A stretch of 64,000 nt of DNA, taken from contig CAINNJ010000004.1 in assembly GCA_903851195.1 (NCBI GenBank), positions 434,001 to 498,000 of the forward strand, given 5' to 3'. The stretch comes from an uncultured Acidobacteriia bacterium (GTDB taxonomy: Bacteria; Acidobacteriota; Terriglobia; Bryobacterales; Bryobacteraceae). This document shows, in pieces, positions 1-8,142 of the stretch (position 1 is its first letter; each line of letters begins with the position of its first letter). The notes under the pieces are model-generated. The model was given only the letters and a program-made list of their open reading frames with translations, did not search any database and was not told where the DNA came from. The position numbers and the translations under genes are program-made.

Positions 1-1566
1 CAGCATGACCGGCTGAAGGACGTAAGTCCGATGGATGTGGTGCGGGTGGCGAAGACGTATCTGAAGGCTTCCAACCGGACGGTGGGTTATTACATCCCCG
101 ACGCGGCGCCGGACCGGACGGTGGTGCCGCCGACGCCGGATCTGAATTCGCTGCTGAAGAATTACAAGAGCTCCGTGGTGATTTCGCATGCGGAGGTGTT
201 CGATCCCTCGCCGGCGAATGTGGAGAGCCGGGTGGTGCGGTCGAAGCTGGCGAACGGGATGAAGGTGGTGATGCTGCCGAAGAAGACGGAGGCCGAGATG
301 GTTTCGGCGACGATCGAGCTGCGGTTCGGCGACGCGGCGTCGCTGGCGGGCAAGAGCAGCGTGGCTTCGGTGGCCGGTTCGCTGCTGAGCAGCGGCACGA
401 AGACGAAGAGCCGGGAGCAACTGGCGGATGAGATGCGCCGGCTGAATGCGCGCATCCAGGTGAGCGGCGGAGGCGGCGGTTTCGGCGGGGGACGTGGCGG
501 GGGCGGTCGTGGCGGCGCGGCGGGCAGCGCGGGGGTGTCGGGCGCGAGTGCGAGTATTACGGTTCCGGCCGGGAATTTCGTGGCGGCGATGCGGCTTGCG
601 GTGGAGATGCTGCGGGAACCGGCTTATGCGCCGGCGGAGTTCGACCGGGTGCTGCAGCCGAGGCTGAAGGCGCTGGAGAATGCGCAGACGGAGCCGGTGC
701 AACTGGCGGCGGAGACGCTGGCGCGGAAGCTGAGTCCGTGGAGCAAGGGCGATGTGCTGTATAACGCGCCCCGGGAAGAACAGCTGGCGGAGATGAAGAA
801 GGTCACGCTGGAGGATGTGAAGAAGTTCCACGATCAGTTTTATGGCGCGAATTTCGGGGTGTTCGCGGTGGTGGGGCCGGTGGATCCGAATATGGTAAAG
901 GCGACCGCGGCGGAACTGCTGGGTTCGTGGAATACCAGCATGCCGTATAAGCCGATTATTGCCGCCTATAAGAATGTGGCGGCTTCCAATCTGAAGATCG
1001 AGACGCCGGATAAGGCGAATGCGCAGTTCGAGGCCGGGGTGCGGGTGCAGCTATCGGAGAATGATCCGGATTATCCGGCGATGGTGCTGGCGGGTTACCT
1101 GTTCGGCGGCCCGATTACTTCGCATGTTTCGGACCGGATCCGCAACCGGGAGGGTTTGAGCTACGGGGCGAATGCGCGTCTGGCGGTGCCGCAGGAGGGG
1201 GATTCGTCGCTGCTTTCGGGGACGGTGAGTCTGAATCCGGTGAACGGGCCGAAGGTGGAGTTCAGTTTCACGGATGAACTGGCGCGGACGCTGAAGGACG
1301 GGTTTACGGCGAAGGAAGTGGCGGAGGCGAAGAAGGCGTTTCTGGATTCGCGGCTGGTTTCGCGGTCGCAGGACGGGGCGTTGCTGGCGCTGCTGGCTTC
1401 GCATGAGATGTACGACCGGACGATGAAGTGGGACGAACAGCTGGAGAAGCGGATTGAGGGGCTGACTCCGGAGCAGATCAGCGCGGCGTTCCGGAAACAT
1501 GTGGATGCGGGGTCGCTTTCGATTGTGAAGGCGGGGGATTTTAAGGCGGCCGGGGTTTATCAGTAG
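1..1566 (+). CDS. M16 family peptidase, 3' part (5' end outside window)
   Basis: The reading frame is open from base 1, so the ATG at 31 is internal; the N-terminal part lies off the window. The visible part has the tail of a first M16 domain (V-x-R-V-A-K-T-Y-L then SNRTVGYYIP) and a complete second M16 domain (LANGMKVVMLP onward). The HxxEH zinc motif is absent from the visible domain, so this half is the inactive clam-shell half usual in M16 proteins; the active half would lie upstream. A glycine-rich insert sits around residues 147-160 (counting from the ATG at 31), between strands of the second domain. Probably a secreted or periplasmic zinc protease. The stop is TAG at 1564. Family call is firm; substrate is unknown. 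Confidence 0.9.
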   Translation, partial: QHDRLKDVSPMDVVRVAKTYLKASNRTVGYYIPDAAPDRTVVPPTPDLNSLLKNYKSSVVISHAEVFDPSPANVESRVVRSKLANGMKVVMLPKKTEAEMVSATIELRFGDAASLAGKSSVASVAGSLLSSGTKTKSREQLADEMRRLNARIQVSGGGGGFGGGRGGGGRGGAAGSAGVSGASASITVPAGNFVAAMRLAVEMLREPAYAPAEFDRVLQPRLKALENAQTEPVQLAAETLARKLSPWSKGDVLYNAPREEQLAEMKKVTLEDVKKFHDQFYGANFGVFAVVGPVDPNMVKATAAELLGSWNTSMPYKPIIAAYKNVAASNLKIETPDKANAQFEAGVRVQLSENDPDYPAMVLAGYLFGGPITSHVSDRIRNREGLSYGANARLAVPQEGDSSLLSGTVSLNPVNGPKVEFSFTDELARTLKDGFTAKEVAEAKKAFLDSRLVSRSQDGALLALLASHEMYDRTMKWDEQLEKRIEGLTPEQISAAFRKHVDAGSLSIVKAGDFKAAGVYQ

Positions 1567-1693
1567 GGGCTTTCGGAGGGCGCCGGGGCGCAGGTGTGGC
1601 GCGGCGTTGGATTCGGATTTCAAGGAGCGGGCGGCCGGGGACTTTTTGGGTACGGCCTGATTCCCCGACCGTGGAATCGGGTGCGAGTGTGGT

Positions 1694-1771
1694 GCAGATT
1701 GTTCATCTGCCCGCGGGTTGGTCACAGGAGATGTTGGCGGGTTTCCAACCCGCCGCAGGATTCCATCCTGC
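1694..1771. repeat. Cluster of three short perfect hairpins
   Basis: Three palindromes lie in the gap after the M16 gene: GCAGAT/ATCTGC (1694-1710, 5-nt loop), GGCGGGTT/AACCCGCC (1736-1754, loop TCC) and GCAGGAT/ATCCTGC (1755-1771, loop TCC). The last two abut and share loop and layout. No T-run follows, so this does not look like an intrinsic terminator. It resembles the short dispersed palindromic elements found between genes in many large genomes; that assignment is inference. Confidence 0.55.
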
Positions 1772-1811
1772 CCTACATCGAGAGAATTGATTGATGACGC
1801 TGGGTTGACGA

Positions 1812-2567
1812 TCAGGCCGCGGCGGCGAAGTGGAGTTCGGCCGCCGCGGTTTGGGCGTTTTCGGGTGTTTGGGTTGGTTTTGTTTCGGGCTCGGCGTTTG
1901 CCGGGTCGTAGCGTTTGGTGAGTTTGGCGATGTCGAGGGGCGGGAAGGCGGCCAGGGCGGCGAGGTGGACCGCGTTGTTCTGTTTGATCTGGTCGATTTT
2001 GGCGAGGTCGAGTTGGGCGTTCACGGTGGCGGTGATGCCTTTGGTGATTTCGCGGGTGTCGGAAATGCCGAGGCAGGTGGGTTCGAATTGTTCGGGCAGG
2101 GTTTCGACGCGGAGGCGGCGTTCCGTTTGGAGGCGGCGGAGTTCGGCGGTGGCGCGGTTGAGGATGCCTAACGCCTGGGCGCGGTCGACGGAGGTCTGGA
2201 TTTCGTTCAGGCTGGCGTAGAGGGTGGCGTCGGCGGGGTCTTCCTGTCTTTTTTCGGCGATTGTGAAAGCTTTTTCGACCAAGTCGGCTTCGACGTTGGC
2301 GCAGCGGCGGAGGCGCCAGGTGGCGCGGAGGATTTCGATGGCGTAGGCGCCTTCGAGAGCGTCCTGGGGATTCAGACGATCCCAGAGCGCGGTGGTAAGT
2401 TCGTTGTATTCGGCTTCCTCGTGGGGAAGGACGAAGTTGCGGGTGGAGAAGAGATGGAGTTTGCAGGCGTTTTGGGAGGACGCGGCTTTTCCGGCTTCGG
2501 TGCGGGGGCCGGTGGAGGCCTGGGCGTTGCGGCGATTGGCTTCGGTTTGTTTGGTGGTGGACGGCAT
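1812..2567 (-). CDS. Hypothetical protein of a multi-copy acidobacterial/planctomycete-type family
   Basis: The 251-residue protein opens with TKQTEANRRNAQASTGPRTE followed by AGKAASSQNA, an N-terminal signature I associate with a large family of uncharacterised proteins (N-R-x-N-A-x-x-S-T-G-P-R-T-x-x-G-K). The rest is helical and charged with no signal peptide or membrane segment, and the C-terminus is alanine-rich (AAAELHFAAAA). A purine-rich stretch (AAAGAGA) precedes the ATG. It stands alone between the hairpin cluster and a gene-poor stretch. Function is unknown. Confidence 0.75.
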   Translation of the reverse strand: MPSTTKQTEANRRNAQASTGPRTEAGKAASSQNACKLHLFSTRNFVLPHEEAEYNELTTALWDRLNPQDALEGAYAIEILRATWRLRRCANVEADLVEKAFTIAEKRQEDPADATLYASLNEIQTSVDRAQALGILNRATAELRRLQTERRLRVETLPEQFEPTCLGISDTREITKGITATVNAQLDLAKIDQIKQNNAVHLAALAAFPPLDIAKLTKRYDPANAEPETKPTQTPENAQTAAAELHFAAAA

Positions 2568-2911
2568 GATGGTCTCTTTCGTTTTTTCTCGGCGTTTGGT
2601 TTTGGCTTTTCGGGCCGGGAGGCGTGGGGCGTTCGGGGTTTGGCGTCCCGGTGCCTGGCTTCCTGGGGTGAGGATAGCTTAGGGGCCGGGGGGGTAGAGG
2701 GTGGATGTTGTTGATTTTATTGGGGAAAATTGTTGTGAACCGGTTTTGACCATATCCCGCATTGACACACTTCGCGTTATCAGCCAGGCTGGTTTTGAGG
2801 AAGTTTTCTGATGGACCTGGAACTTCCGATTGACGGACTTACTCCGGTCAAGGGTTGCTGTATGGCCGGAAGAGCGATGGCGGAACTTTAGTACTGCGAA
2901 AGGAACCTGCA
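2568..2911. other. Intergenic stretch without a recognised gene
   Basis: This 344-bp gap separates the minus-strand hypothetical gene from the toxin-antitoxin pair. Short open frames exist but lack ribosome-binding sites or recognisable sequence. The half nearest 2911 is less GC-rich and must hold the promoter of the toxin-antitoxin pair, but I could not pick convincing -35/-10 boxes. Confidence 0.5.
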
Positions 2912-3175
2912 ATGGAAATCGAGACTGACCCTGCGCGTTCGCATGCCCACGAAATGCTGGATCGGTTGCCGGTGGAAAAATTCAACGTGGTTAGCAGCCT
3001 GCTGGAAGTGATGACCGAGCCTGAGCCGTTGTCACTGGCACTTTCACGCGCGCCGGTTGACGATGAAGAGATCACTCCCGAGACTGCGGCGGAGATCGCT
3101 GAGGCACGAGCGGCGCTGGCTCGCGGTGAAGGGATATCGCACGAAGAGATCCTGCGCGAGTTCGGACTGATCTGA
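2912..3175 (+). CDS. Putative antitoxin of a type II toxin-antitoxin pair
   Basis: An 87-residue acidic protein. I chose the ATG at 2912 because AAAGGA lies just upstream; an in-frame start at 2855 would add 19 residues of poor character. It contains ARSHAHEMLDRLPVEKFN, resembling the short antitoxin-like proteins with a helical L-D-x-L-P-x-x-K segment, and ends in a charged helical tail (EARAALARGEGISHEEILRE) typical of the toxin-wrapping end of RelB-like antitoxins. Its stop is one base before the GTG start of the downstream RelE/ParE-like toxin. It probably neutralises that toxin and autorepresses the operon, which is inferred from family behaviour. Confidence 0.75.
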   Translation: MEIETDPARSHAHEMLDRLPVEKFNVVSSLLEVMTEPEPLSLALSRAPVDDEEITPETAAEIAEARAALARGEGISHEEILREFGLI

Positions 3176-3176
3176 A

Positions 3177-3434
3177 GTGGAACAGATCATCATCGAATGG
3201 TCGCCGCAGGGCCGAGGCGATGTCCGTGCAATCGACCGCGACACGGCTATGCAGATTCTTTATTGCATCAACGACTATGCGTCCAGAAGAGTCGGCGACA
3301 TCAAAAAGCTGAAGCACCCGGAGACCGGATTCCGGTTGCGTTGCGGCGCATGGCGGGTATTTTTCGACTTCACGGGCCCGAACGCGATTATGATCAGCAA
3401 GGTGAAGGCCCGCAAGGACGCTTACCGGCGTTGA
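3177..3434 (+). CDS. RelE/ParE family toxin
   Basis: An 85-residue basic protein starting at GTG 3177, one base after the antitoxin stop, so translation is probably coupled. The pattern is that of the RelE/ParE fold: an N-terminal strand and helix (IIIEWSPQGRGDVRAID), a central helix, a K-K-L-x-x-P segment, then R-L-R-C-G-A-W-R-V-F-F-D-F and a basic tail (ISKVKARKDAYRR). Family members act as mRNA interferases or gyrase poisons; which one applies here cannot be told. Length matches the family. The operon sits at the edge of an accessory patch with a broken TIR gene and a MITE-like element. Confidence 0.85.
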   Translation: MEQIIIEWSPQGRGDVRAIDRDTAMQILYCINDYASRRVGDIKKLKHPETGFRLRCGAWRVFFDFTGPNAIMISKVKARKDAYRR

Positions 3435-3529
3435 TGGCCGGAAGGGCAGGCACCGGGGTCGTCACAGCGCATTTGATCTCAGTCTTCGACCGCGCCGGAA
3501 TACAAACAGTTATTAACTCCTGCGGGATT

Positions 3530-4041
3530 TCAATAGTCCCTGAGAATCTTCCTCATATCGGCCGTGAATATGTCGTCACGAAATTTCTTCAGGTCTTCTT
3601 TCACTTTCGCCAAGTCGTTTCTGCCGGACATTGAGAGGTAAATAATCCCACCAAAGTCGGAAGGCATTTTTGCCCCGGATTCGCGGACTATAGCAACCCG
3701 ACGTTTACCTCTGGCGACAGTGAAGTAACCAGCTTCGAGTAAGACATTGTCGCGACGGACGGCGTAAGATGCCTTACCTTTGGCGCTCGCTTCGACTTCG
3801 TCGTCATTTGTGAACAGGAATACAGCGCATCTGCAGCGTCGGGAAGCAGACTCGATTTCCTCCAGGACAGTTGCGCCACCCCGGCGGAAATCCCGTGCCC
3901 AGTCCAGCACAGTAAATCCGCCGTCCTCGAGATAATCGCGAATTCCAGCGCGGGCGTATTCGCCTTACTGCAGTAGCCCAGAAACACATCTACAGTTCGC
4001 GACGGACTATACGGGAAATTCGGTTTCGCGCGAGGCCGAGA
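3530..4041 (-). pseudogene. Frameshifted TIR-domain (CAP12/Pycsar-effector-like) gene
   Basis: The main frame (3964 down to 3530) reads GEYARAGIRDYLEDGGF, then a conserved RRGGATVLEEIESASRRC segment, AVFLFTNDDE, RRDNVLLEAGYF, then MPSDFGGIIYLS. This order matches the TIR-like domain of predicted nucleotide-binding proteins that act as CBASS/Pycsar effectors. A stop (TAA, 3967-3965) interrupts the frame just before this. The missing first strand, DVFLGYCSK, is found in the adjacent frame at 3990-3964, so a single-base frameshift within AAGGCGAA separates the two parts. The frame upstream stops at 4044-4042 and has no ATG. The remaining open frame could start at GTG 3910 but would lack the first strand and helix. 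A sequencing error is possible; otherwise this is a decayed defence gene. GC is lower than in its neighbours. Confidence 0.7.
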
Positions 4042-4174
4042 TTAGGGGAAAAGGCAAACCGTGCGCGAAGATGGAGCAGGCGGCGAGATCACGAACCAGT
4101 CGAATACGCCGCGTGTGATGCAAGGGACGGCGCGAATTTTATTCTGACGGCGGGCGGGACCGTGGCGGAGAGCA

Positions 4175-4576
4175 TTAACGCGGCGGGGCTCCCGGAGTGC
4201 TCTGGAAGCCGCCGAACAGCTTTCTGCCGCCGGGCAGGGTGACGGTCCGGGCGTTGGCGGTGTTGGTTCCGCCTTTGGCGCGGTAACCGTCCACGGTAAT
4301 CCTGTCGCCCGGCTTCAGGTCGGTTCTGTTCCAGCCCCGGTGGACCAGGCCGTTCGGGCTTCCCATTTCGAAGCTCCAGGCGGCAAGGCGCCCGCTGTCG
4401 TCTTTGCCGGTCAGGTACAGCCAGGCGTGCGGATTGCTCCAGGTAAAGCCGGTCACGGCGCCGGTGACGGTCACGAGCTTGTTGCTGTCGTATTCGGCGG
4501 CGAATGCGTGGTGCGCCGGGACCGGCGTGGCCGTTAAAAGCAGGACCGCGGCCAGTACGTAGCAGTGTTTGCGCAT
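4175..4576 (-). CDS. Secreted DUF6152-like protein
   Basis: A 133-residue exported protein. I chose the ATG at 4576 because CTGAGGTCAG precedes it and it puts a clean signal peptide (MRKHCYVLAAVLLLTATPVPA) at the start; the frame is open further upstream. The mature part begins HHAFAAEYD and continues with V-x-V-T-G-A-V-T-G-F-T-W-S-N-P-H-A-W-L-Y, the hallmark of a small periplasmic family (DUF6152 as I recall) with a predicted beta-barrel, OB-like fold. Nothing nearby suggests its role. Function is unknown. Confidence 0.8.
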   Translation of the reverse strand: MRKHCYVLAAVLLLTATPVPAHHAFAAEYDSNKLVTVTGAVTGFTWSNPHAWLYLTGKDDSGRLAAWSFEMGSPNGLVHRGWNRTDLKPGDRITVDGYRAKGGTNTANARTVTLPGGRKLFGGFQSTPGAPPR

Positions 4577-4836
4577 TTCTGACCTCAGTTTCGCACCGGT
4601 CATGTCGCAAAACATTGCCGATCCGATGAGCGATTTCCGGGCGGCTCCGCGTTCACCTGAATAGAGCAAGGCGCGACACAGAGAAAGTCGCTCAGGAAAC
4701 GCCCTGCCCGGTCTGCGTCGCGGGGCTTTGCGCCTGCTGCGGCGGACACCGGATAAAAGTCAGAAACACAAGGGAAAATGATGAGCATAAGTACCTCTGT
4801 TCGATTCGACGGTCCTTCGGTATGGACGGTGCCTAA

Positions 4837-5048
4837 CAGCCCGTGGCAGAAGTGAGGCGAGCCGCGCGCCGGGCTTGCTGGACGAATTCCCGAGAACCTG
4901 AAGAGGCGCCCGGTCGGGTTGCGGCGGCACGCGGCCACCTGCTTCGTTGCGGCGCTTGTGAGATGTCCCGCATCGAATGCAGCGCCGCGCCTCGCATTTG
5001 GCCCCGTGGCGCTCGCAACGCGACTCACCCCACTTCTGCCACGGGCTG
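4837..5048. mobile_element. MITE-like element with terminal inverted repeats and CTAA target duplication
   Basis: The 212-bp segment begins CAGCCCGTGGCAGAAGTG and ends with its exact reverse complement, an 18-bp perfect terminal inverted repeat that extends to about 30 bp with four further mismatches. It is flanked on both sides by CTAA (4833-4836 and 5049-5052), as expected for a target-site duplication. It holds no credible gene, so it would be non-autonomous. The right-hand duplication overlaps the TAG stop of the minus-strand gene at 5049, so insertion occurred exactly at the 3' end of that gene without breaking it. No transposase with matching ends is present in the window. Confidence 0.7.
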
Positions 5049-5729
5049 CTAAGGGGTTTCGGGATTCGTGAGGCTGATCTGGTAGGGCACGGCGGGCGCG
5101 GGACAGCTTTTCACATGTTCCGGATGGATCAGTTTGCTTTGACCTTTCAGGAGCAGAAAGTCCCCTCCCTCTTTGGTCCAGCACTCGTCGAACACGGAGC
5201 AGTAGCAGACCCGGGTTCTGATGTAATCGCGTTCCGCGTCGAATTTCTTCAGCGCCGCGGGGCCTGAGGCCGACAGGCCGGCGGCAAGAAAGTTCACATG
5301 CTCTCCGGCACGCAAAATACGCGGCGAAGCCAGACCGATGCTGATGAGCGGGCCGTTCTGATTCTGCCCGGGGTCGGGTGCGCAGCACGCCTTCAGCAAC
5401 TCCGAGGGCGAAGACATGGGTTTGTCGCGCCACCACAGTTCGAAGGTTTCGATGCGCGCGGGACCGATCCCCTCGTTCGTCAGAACCAGTCTTACCTCGG
5501 GCGTGCCTTTGTCGCTGACATTATGAGTGCTGAAATCGATAAACGGCCACGAGTTCGCCTCGACCATTCGCATGTTCGCGTCCGCCATACGTTCCATCGT
5601 GCGGCCGTGCTCAACGGCGATGAGCAGCGTGATCACCGAAACGAACATTGCGCTCAGGCCGAGCGCAATGTCAAACCATTTGTGGCCCGTGTGACCGGCG
5701 TGGTGATGTGGCGCTTCCGGAGACTCCAT
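5049..5729 (-). CDS. Hypothetical membrane-anchored protein
   Basis: A 226-residue protein. A histidine-rich start (HHHAGHTGH) is followed by one membrane helix at about residues 19-38 (IALGLSAMFVSVITLLIAVE), a short charged linker, and a soluble domain with beta-strand character: SWPFIDFSTHN, RLVLTNEGIGPARIETFELWW, an RAGEHVNFLA strand and a cysteine-containing RVCYCSVFDECW segment. The N-x-G-x-G-P-A pattern resembles small beta-sandwich proteins of unknown function that sit behind a single helix. Its stop codon lies within the target duplication of the adjoining MITE-like element. Function is unknown. Confidence 0.7.
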   Translation of the reverse strand: MESPEAPHHHAGHTGHKWFDIALGLSAMFVSVITLLIAVEHGRTMERMADANMRMVEANSWPFIDFSTHNVSDKGTPEVRLVLTNEGIGPARIETFELWWRDKPMSSPSELLKACCAPDPGQNQNGPLISIGLASPRILRAGEHVNFLAAGLSASGPAALKKFDAERDYIRTRVCYCSVFDECWTKEGGDFLLLKGQSKLIHPEHVKSCPAPAVPYQISLTNPETP

Positions 5730-6418
5730 AGAGTGTCACAGGTTACCACATCGCGATGATCGCCTCTGTCCTCAGTTATGCACCGGCAGGGGCAAAAACG
5801 TTGCGGCCGATCTCTGACAATCGGAGCCCGGACTGTGCAGGTGCGCAGGGCTTGCCGGTCCTTCACACCACACCTGCCGGCGATCGGGGCCCCGTGCGTC
5901 ACAGGGGGCTGCCGCAGTACGCTCCAAGCAGCATACAAAATTCCGGATCGGCCTGATACGGCCCGTTGATCACACCCGATCCGCCCGACCGGGATCCAGG
6001 TGACACGTGGATTCGGAGCGAAGCGAATGGCGACTGGAACCATTCTTTCGGAATCAGCGCGACTTATCCAAATAGGGAAGTGGTTCCGGAGCGCGCACAA
6101 AGCTTTCGCGACATGTACTGTTCCGGGTTTCTGCGGATGGTGTTCGGTGTGCGCGGCGGCATTCCGCCGACCGGGATGACAGCGCTGACGCGCGATCGAT
6201 ACCGCGGCATTCCTGGCGAATCTACCTGAACGGACCGGGCGTGATTAGGCCGACGTTCGGCATGGACGGCGGTTACGATGCTCTGAGAAAGCCCTGCGCG
6301 GCTGGGGTCACAAAGGCGGACGAGGGGGGAAAGTCAACGCTCGATACTGACTGCAATTACTTCTGGTGGAAACACCGGTTGGCGGCGCGGCAGTTCTGAT
6401 CACCACCCGGCGTCGCCC
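5730..6418. other. 690-bp stretch with no confident gene
   Basis: Several short open frames exist on both strands but none combines a start, a ribosome-binding site and recognisable protein sequence. The plus frame from 6220 to about 6400 reads IYLNGPGVIRPTFGMDGGY and stays open to a TGA without a start, and the frame from 5966 is open for 87 codons. These may be debris of an older gene. Nothing here matches an RNA gene that I recognise. Confidence 0.45.
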
Positions 6419-6883
6419 CTACTTCTTCGATTTAACGGTTCCGTCGGGCGCTATGCGGAGCTGAACGACGGTTCCCTGCGCGTCGTCTTTCAGAACTGCG
6501 CCATAGCTGATCTGCGTACCTTCGGTGACTTTTTCCAGGGTGACGAGCTTCGCGGCGGCGGTCTGCTTTTCGATGGCGGCTTTGGCTGCGGCAGGGAGGG
6601 ACGTGAGGTCGGTTTCGTCTTTCACGGCCACAAGCTTGCCGTTTTCGTCGATGACCAGATCGTGGTACTTGCCATCGAGTCGCGTGTTGATTTGATAGTC
6701 CCAGCCTTGCGCACTTTGGGCGGAGGTGATGCTGACCGGGAAGGCGTGCTCCATGTGCGCCGTTGCCGTGTCTTTCACGGCTTTTGGCAGGGCATCGAAT
6801 TTCGCCGAGAACGTGTCGCCGTCAAAAGCCTGGGCCGGGGAGGACAGGATCATGCCTGCGAGAAAGATTCCTGCAATTTTCAT
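6419..6883 (-). CDS. Periplasmic PepSY-like protein
   Basis: A 154-residue protein with a clear signal peptide (MKIAGIFLAGMILSSPAQA). The strong site AAGGAGAAGGAGTTCGT precedes the ATG. The mature part has two similar halves, each with a helix ending in A-A/V-K-x-T/A followed by strands (LPKAVKDTATAHM ... YQINTRLDGKYHDLVIDENG; LPAAAKAAIEKQT ... YGAVLKDDAQG ... QLRIAPDG), the layout of PepSY-like domains. Such domains bind or inhibit proteases or act as periplasmic adaptors; the role here is unknown. It lies downstream of the M19 dipeptidase on the same strand with a 44-bp gap, so the two may be co-transcribed. Confidence 0.75.
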   Translation of the reverse strand: MKIAGIFLAGMILSSPAQAFDGDTFSAKFDALPKAVKDTATAHMEHAFPVSITSAQSAQGWDYQINTRLDGKYHDLVIDENGKLVAVKDETDLTSLPAAAKAAIEKQTAAAKLVTLEKVTEGTQISYGAVLKDDAQGTVVQLRIAPDGTVKSKK

Positions 6884-6927
6884 ACGAACTCCTTCTCCTT
6901 AGAGTATGCGCACGGGCTGCCGGGTGG

Positions 6928-8142
6928 CTACTTTTCGGTGACCTGACGGAAGACGCGGAGGAGATTGCCGCCGAGGAATTTTCGAATCCGCGTTTCCGAA
7001 TAGCCGCGCCGGAGCATGGCTTCGGTGATGAGGGGTAAGTCGCGGACGTCGCGGAAGCCGCGTGGCAGGGTGGGGCCTCCGTCGAAGTCCGAACCGAGCG
7101 CGACGTGGTCTTCGCCGACTAACTGAATGGCGCGGTCGACGACGCCCACCCAGTCATCGACGGTGAAGCGGATGTCGTCGGGGGCGTCGACTCCGGGCAT
7201 GGGGTATTGCGGCGCGATCATTTTGTCGATGTCGAGGATCGACATGCCGGCTTCGCGTTTCGCGATATCGCCGGTGTCCCAGAAGGGCTTGCCGGCGTGG
7301 GCTGTGCGCCAGTCGAAGACTTTGCGGTTGTGAAACTCGTTGCCGATCTGGAAGCCGATGACGCCGCCCTTCGCGGCCAGCTTCCTGAGTAAGTCATCGG
7401 GCATGTTGCGGGGCAGATCGTTGAAGCTGCGAAGGCCGTGGTGGGTGGCGATGACAGGGTCGGAGGAGGCTTCGATGGCCTGGGAAATGGCGTCGTCGGA
7501 AGCGTGCGAGACGTTGATGACCATGCCGAGGCGGTTCATCTCGTGAATGAGTTCGCGACCGTGCGGTGTGAGGCCTTTCGAGGGGTGCGCGCCACAGCAG
7601 GAATCGGCATATGAGTTGTCCCAGTTGTGCGCGGAGAGCTGGTAAGAGCGCAGCCCGAGGCGATAGAACTGACGGAGCAGGGCGAGGTCGCCATCGAGAT
7701 CGAAACTGCCTTCCAGATCGAGCACGGCGGCGATTTTGCCGGTCTTGTTGATGCGCGCTATATCGGAGGCTTTCAGGGCGAGTTCCACGGCGTCGCGATT
7801 TTTTTCGATCTGGCGGAGGGCGAGGTCGATCTCGCGAAGCGCCTGCTTCGTTTCGAGGCGGCCGGGGTAGTAATCCTCCGGCACGTAGGCTGAGAAGAAC
7901 AGGGCTTTCAGACCGCCTTCCTTGGCGCGCGAGAGATCCCACATACCGTCCGCCTTGCGTTCGCCGATGTCGCCGCCGTGGTAGAACTCGCGGTCGATGG
8001 CGTGGACGTGGCCGTCGAAAACGAGCGACGCGGCATGGAGGGCGCGGGCCTTGTCGGCGGTTTGCGCGAGGGCGAGACCGATCGCCGCAACCCCGGCTGT
8101 CCACACTGCGATAAGCTGATTCTTTCTAAAGAGAATGCCCAT
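6928..8142 (-). CDS. Membrane dipeptidase, peptidase family M19
   Basis: A 404-residue zinc dipeptidase (renal-dipeptidase family). It has the metal-binding start LVFDGHVHAIDREF (H-x-H/D type), the E-G segment VLDLEGSFDLDGDL, the H of LSAHNWDN, the NVSHASDDA motif, ATHHGLRSF and ALGSDFDGG near the end, all in family order. I chose the ATG at 8142: it gives a short basic start and a hydrophobic segment (LIAVWTAGVAAIGLALAQ), so the protein is exported or anchored. The start codon overlaps the divergent start of the gene at 8135, so the two genes have no separate promoter region. It likely cleaves dipeptides in the periplasm. Confidence 0.9.
   Translation of the reverse strand: MGILFRKNQLIAVWTAGVAAIGLALAQTADKARALHAASLVFDGHVHAIDREFYHGGDIGERKADGMWDLSRAKEGGLKALFFSAYVPEDYYPGRLETKQALREIDLALRQIEKNRDAVELALKASDIARINKTGKIAAVLDLEGSFDLDGDLALLRQFYRLGLRSYQLSAHNWDNSYADSCCGAHPSKGLTPHGRELIHEMNRLGMVINVSHASDDAISQAIEASSDPVIATHHGLRSFNDLPRNMPDDLLRKLAAKGGVIGFQIGNEFHNRKVFDWRTAHAGKPFWDTGDIAKREAGMSILDIDKMIAPQYPMPGVDAPDDIRFTVDDWVGVVDRAIQLVGEDHVALGSDFDGGPTLPRGFRDVRDLPLITEAMLRRGYSETRIRKFLGGNLLRVFRQVTEK

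Noticed and set aside
1051-1725. Long minus-strand frame opposite the M16 gene
   Set aside because: It is antisense to a conserved protease, is arginine- and histidine-rich as expected for a shadow frame in GC-rich DNA, and has no recognisable sequence.
4600-4795. Possible small minus-strand protein starting with MLIIFPCVSDFYPV after AGAGGT
   Set aside because: The ribosome-binding site is fair, but the peptide loses its hydrophobic character after a few residues and a competing frame looks equally plausible, so no gene is called.
4600-5436. A 278-codon minus-strand frame
   Set aside because: It crosses the MITE-like element and overlaps the better supported gene at 5049-5729 in another frame; composition is that of a shadow frame.
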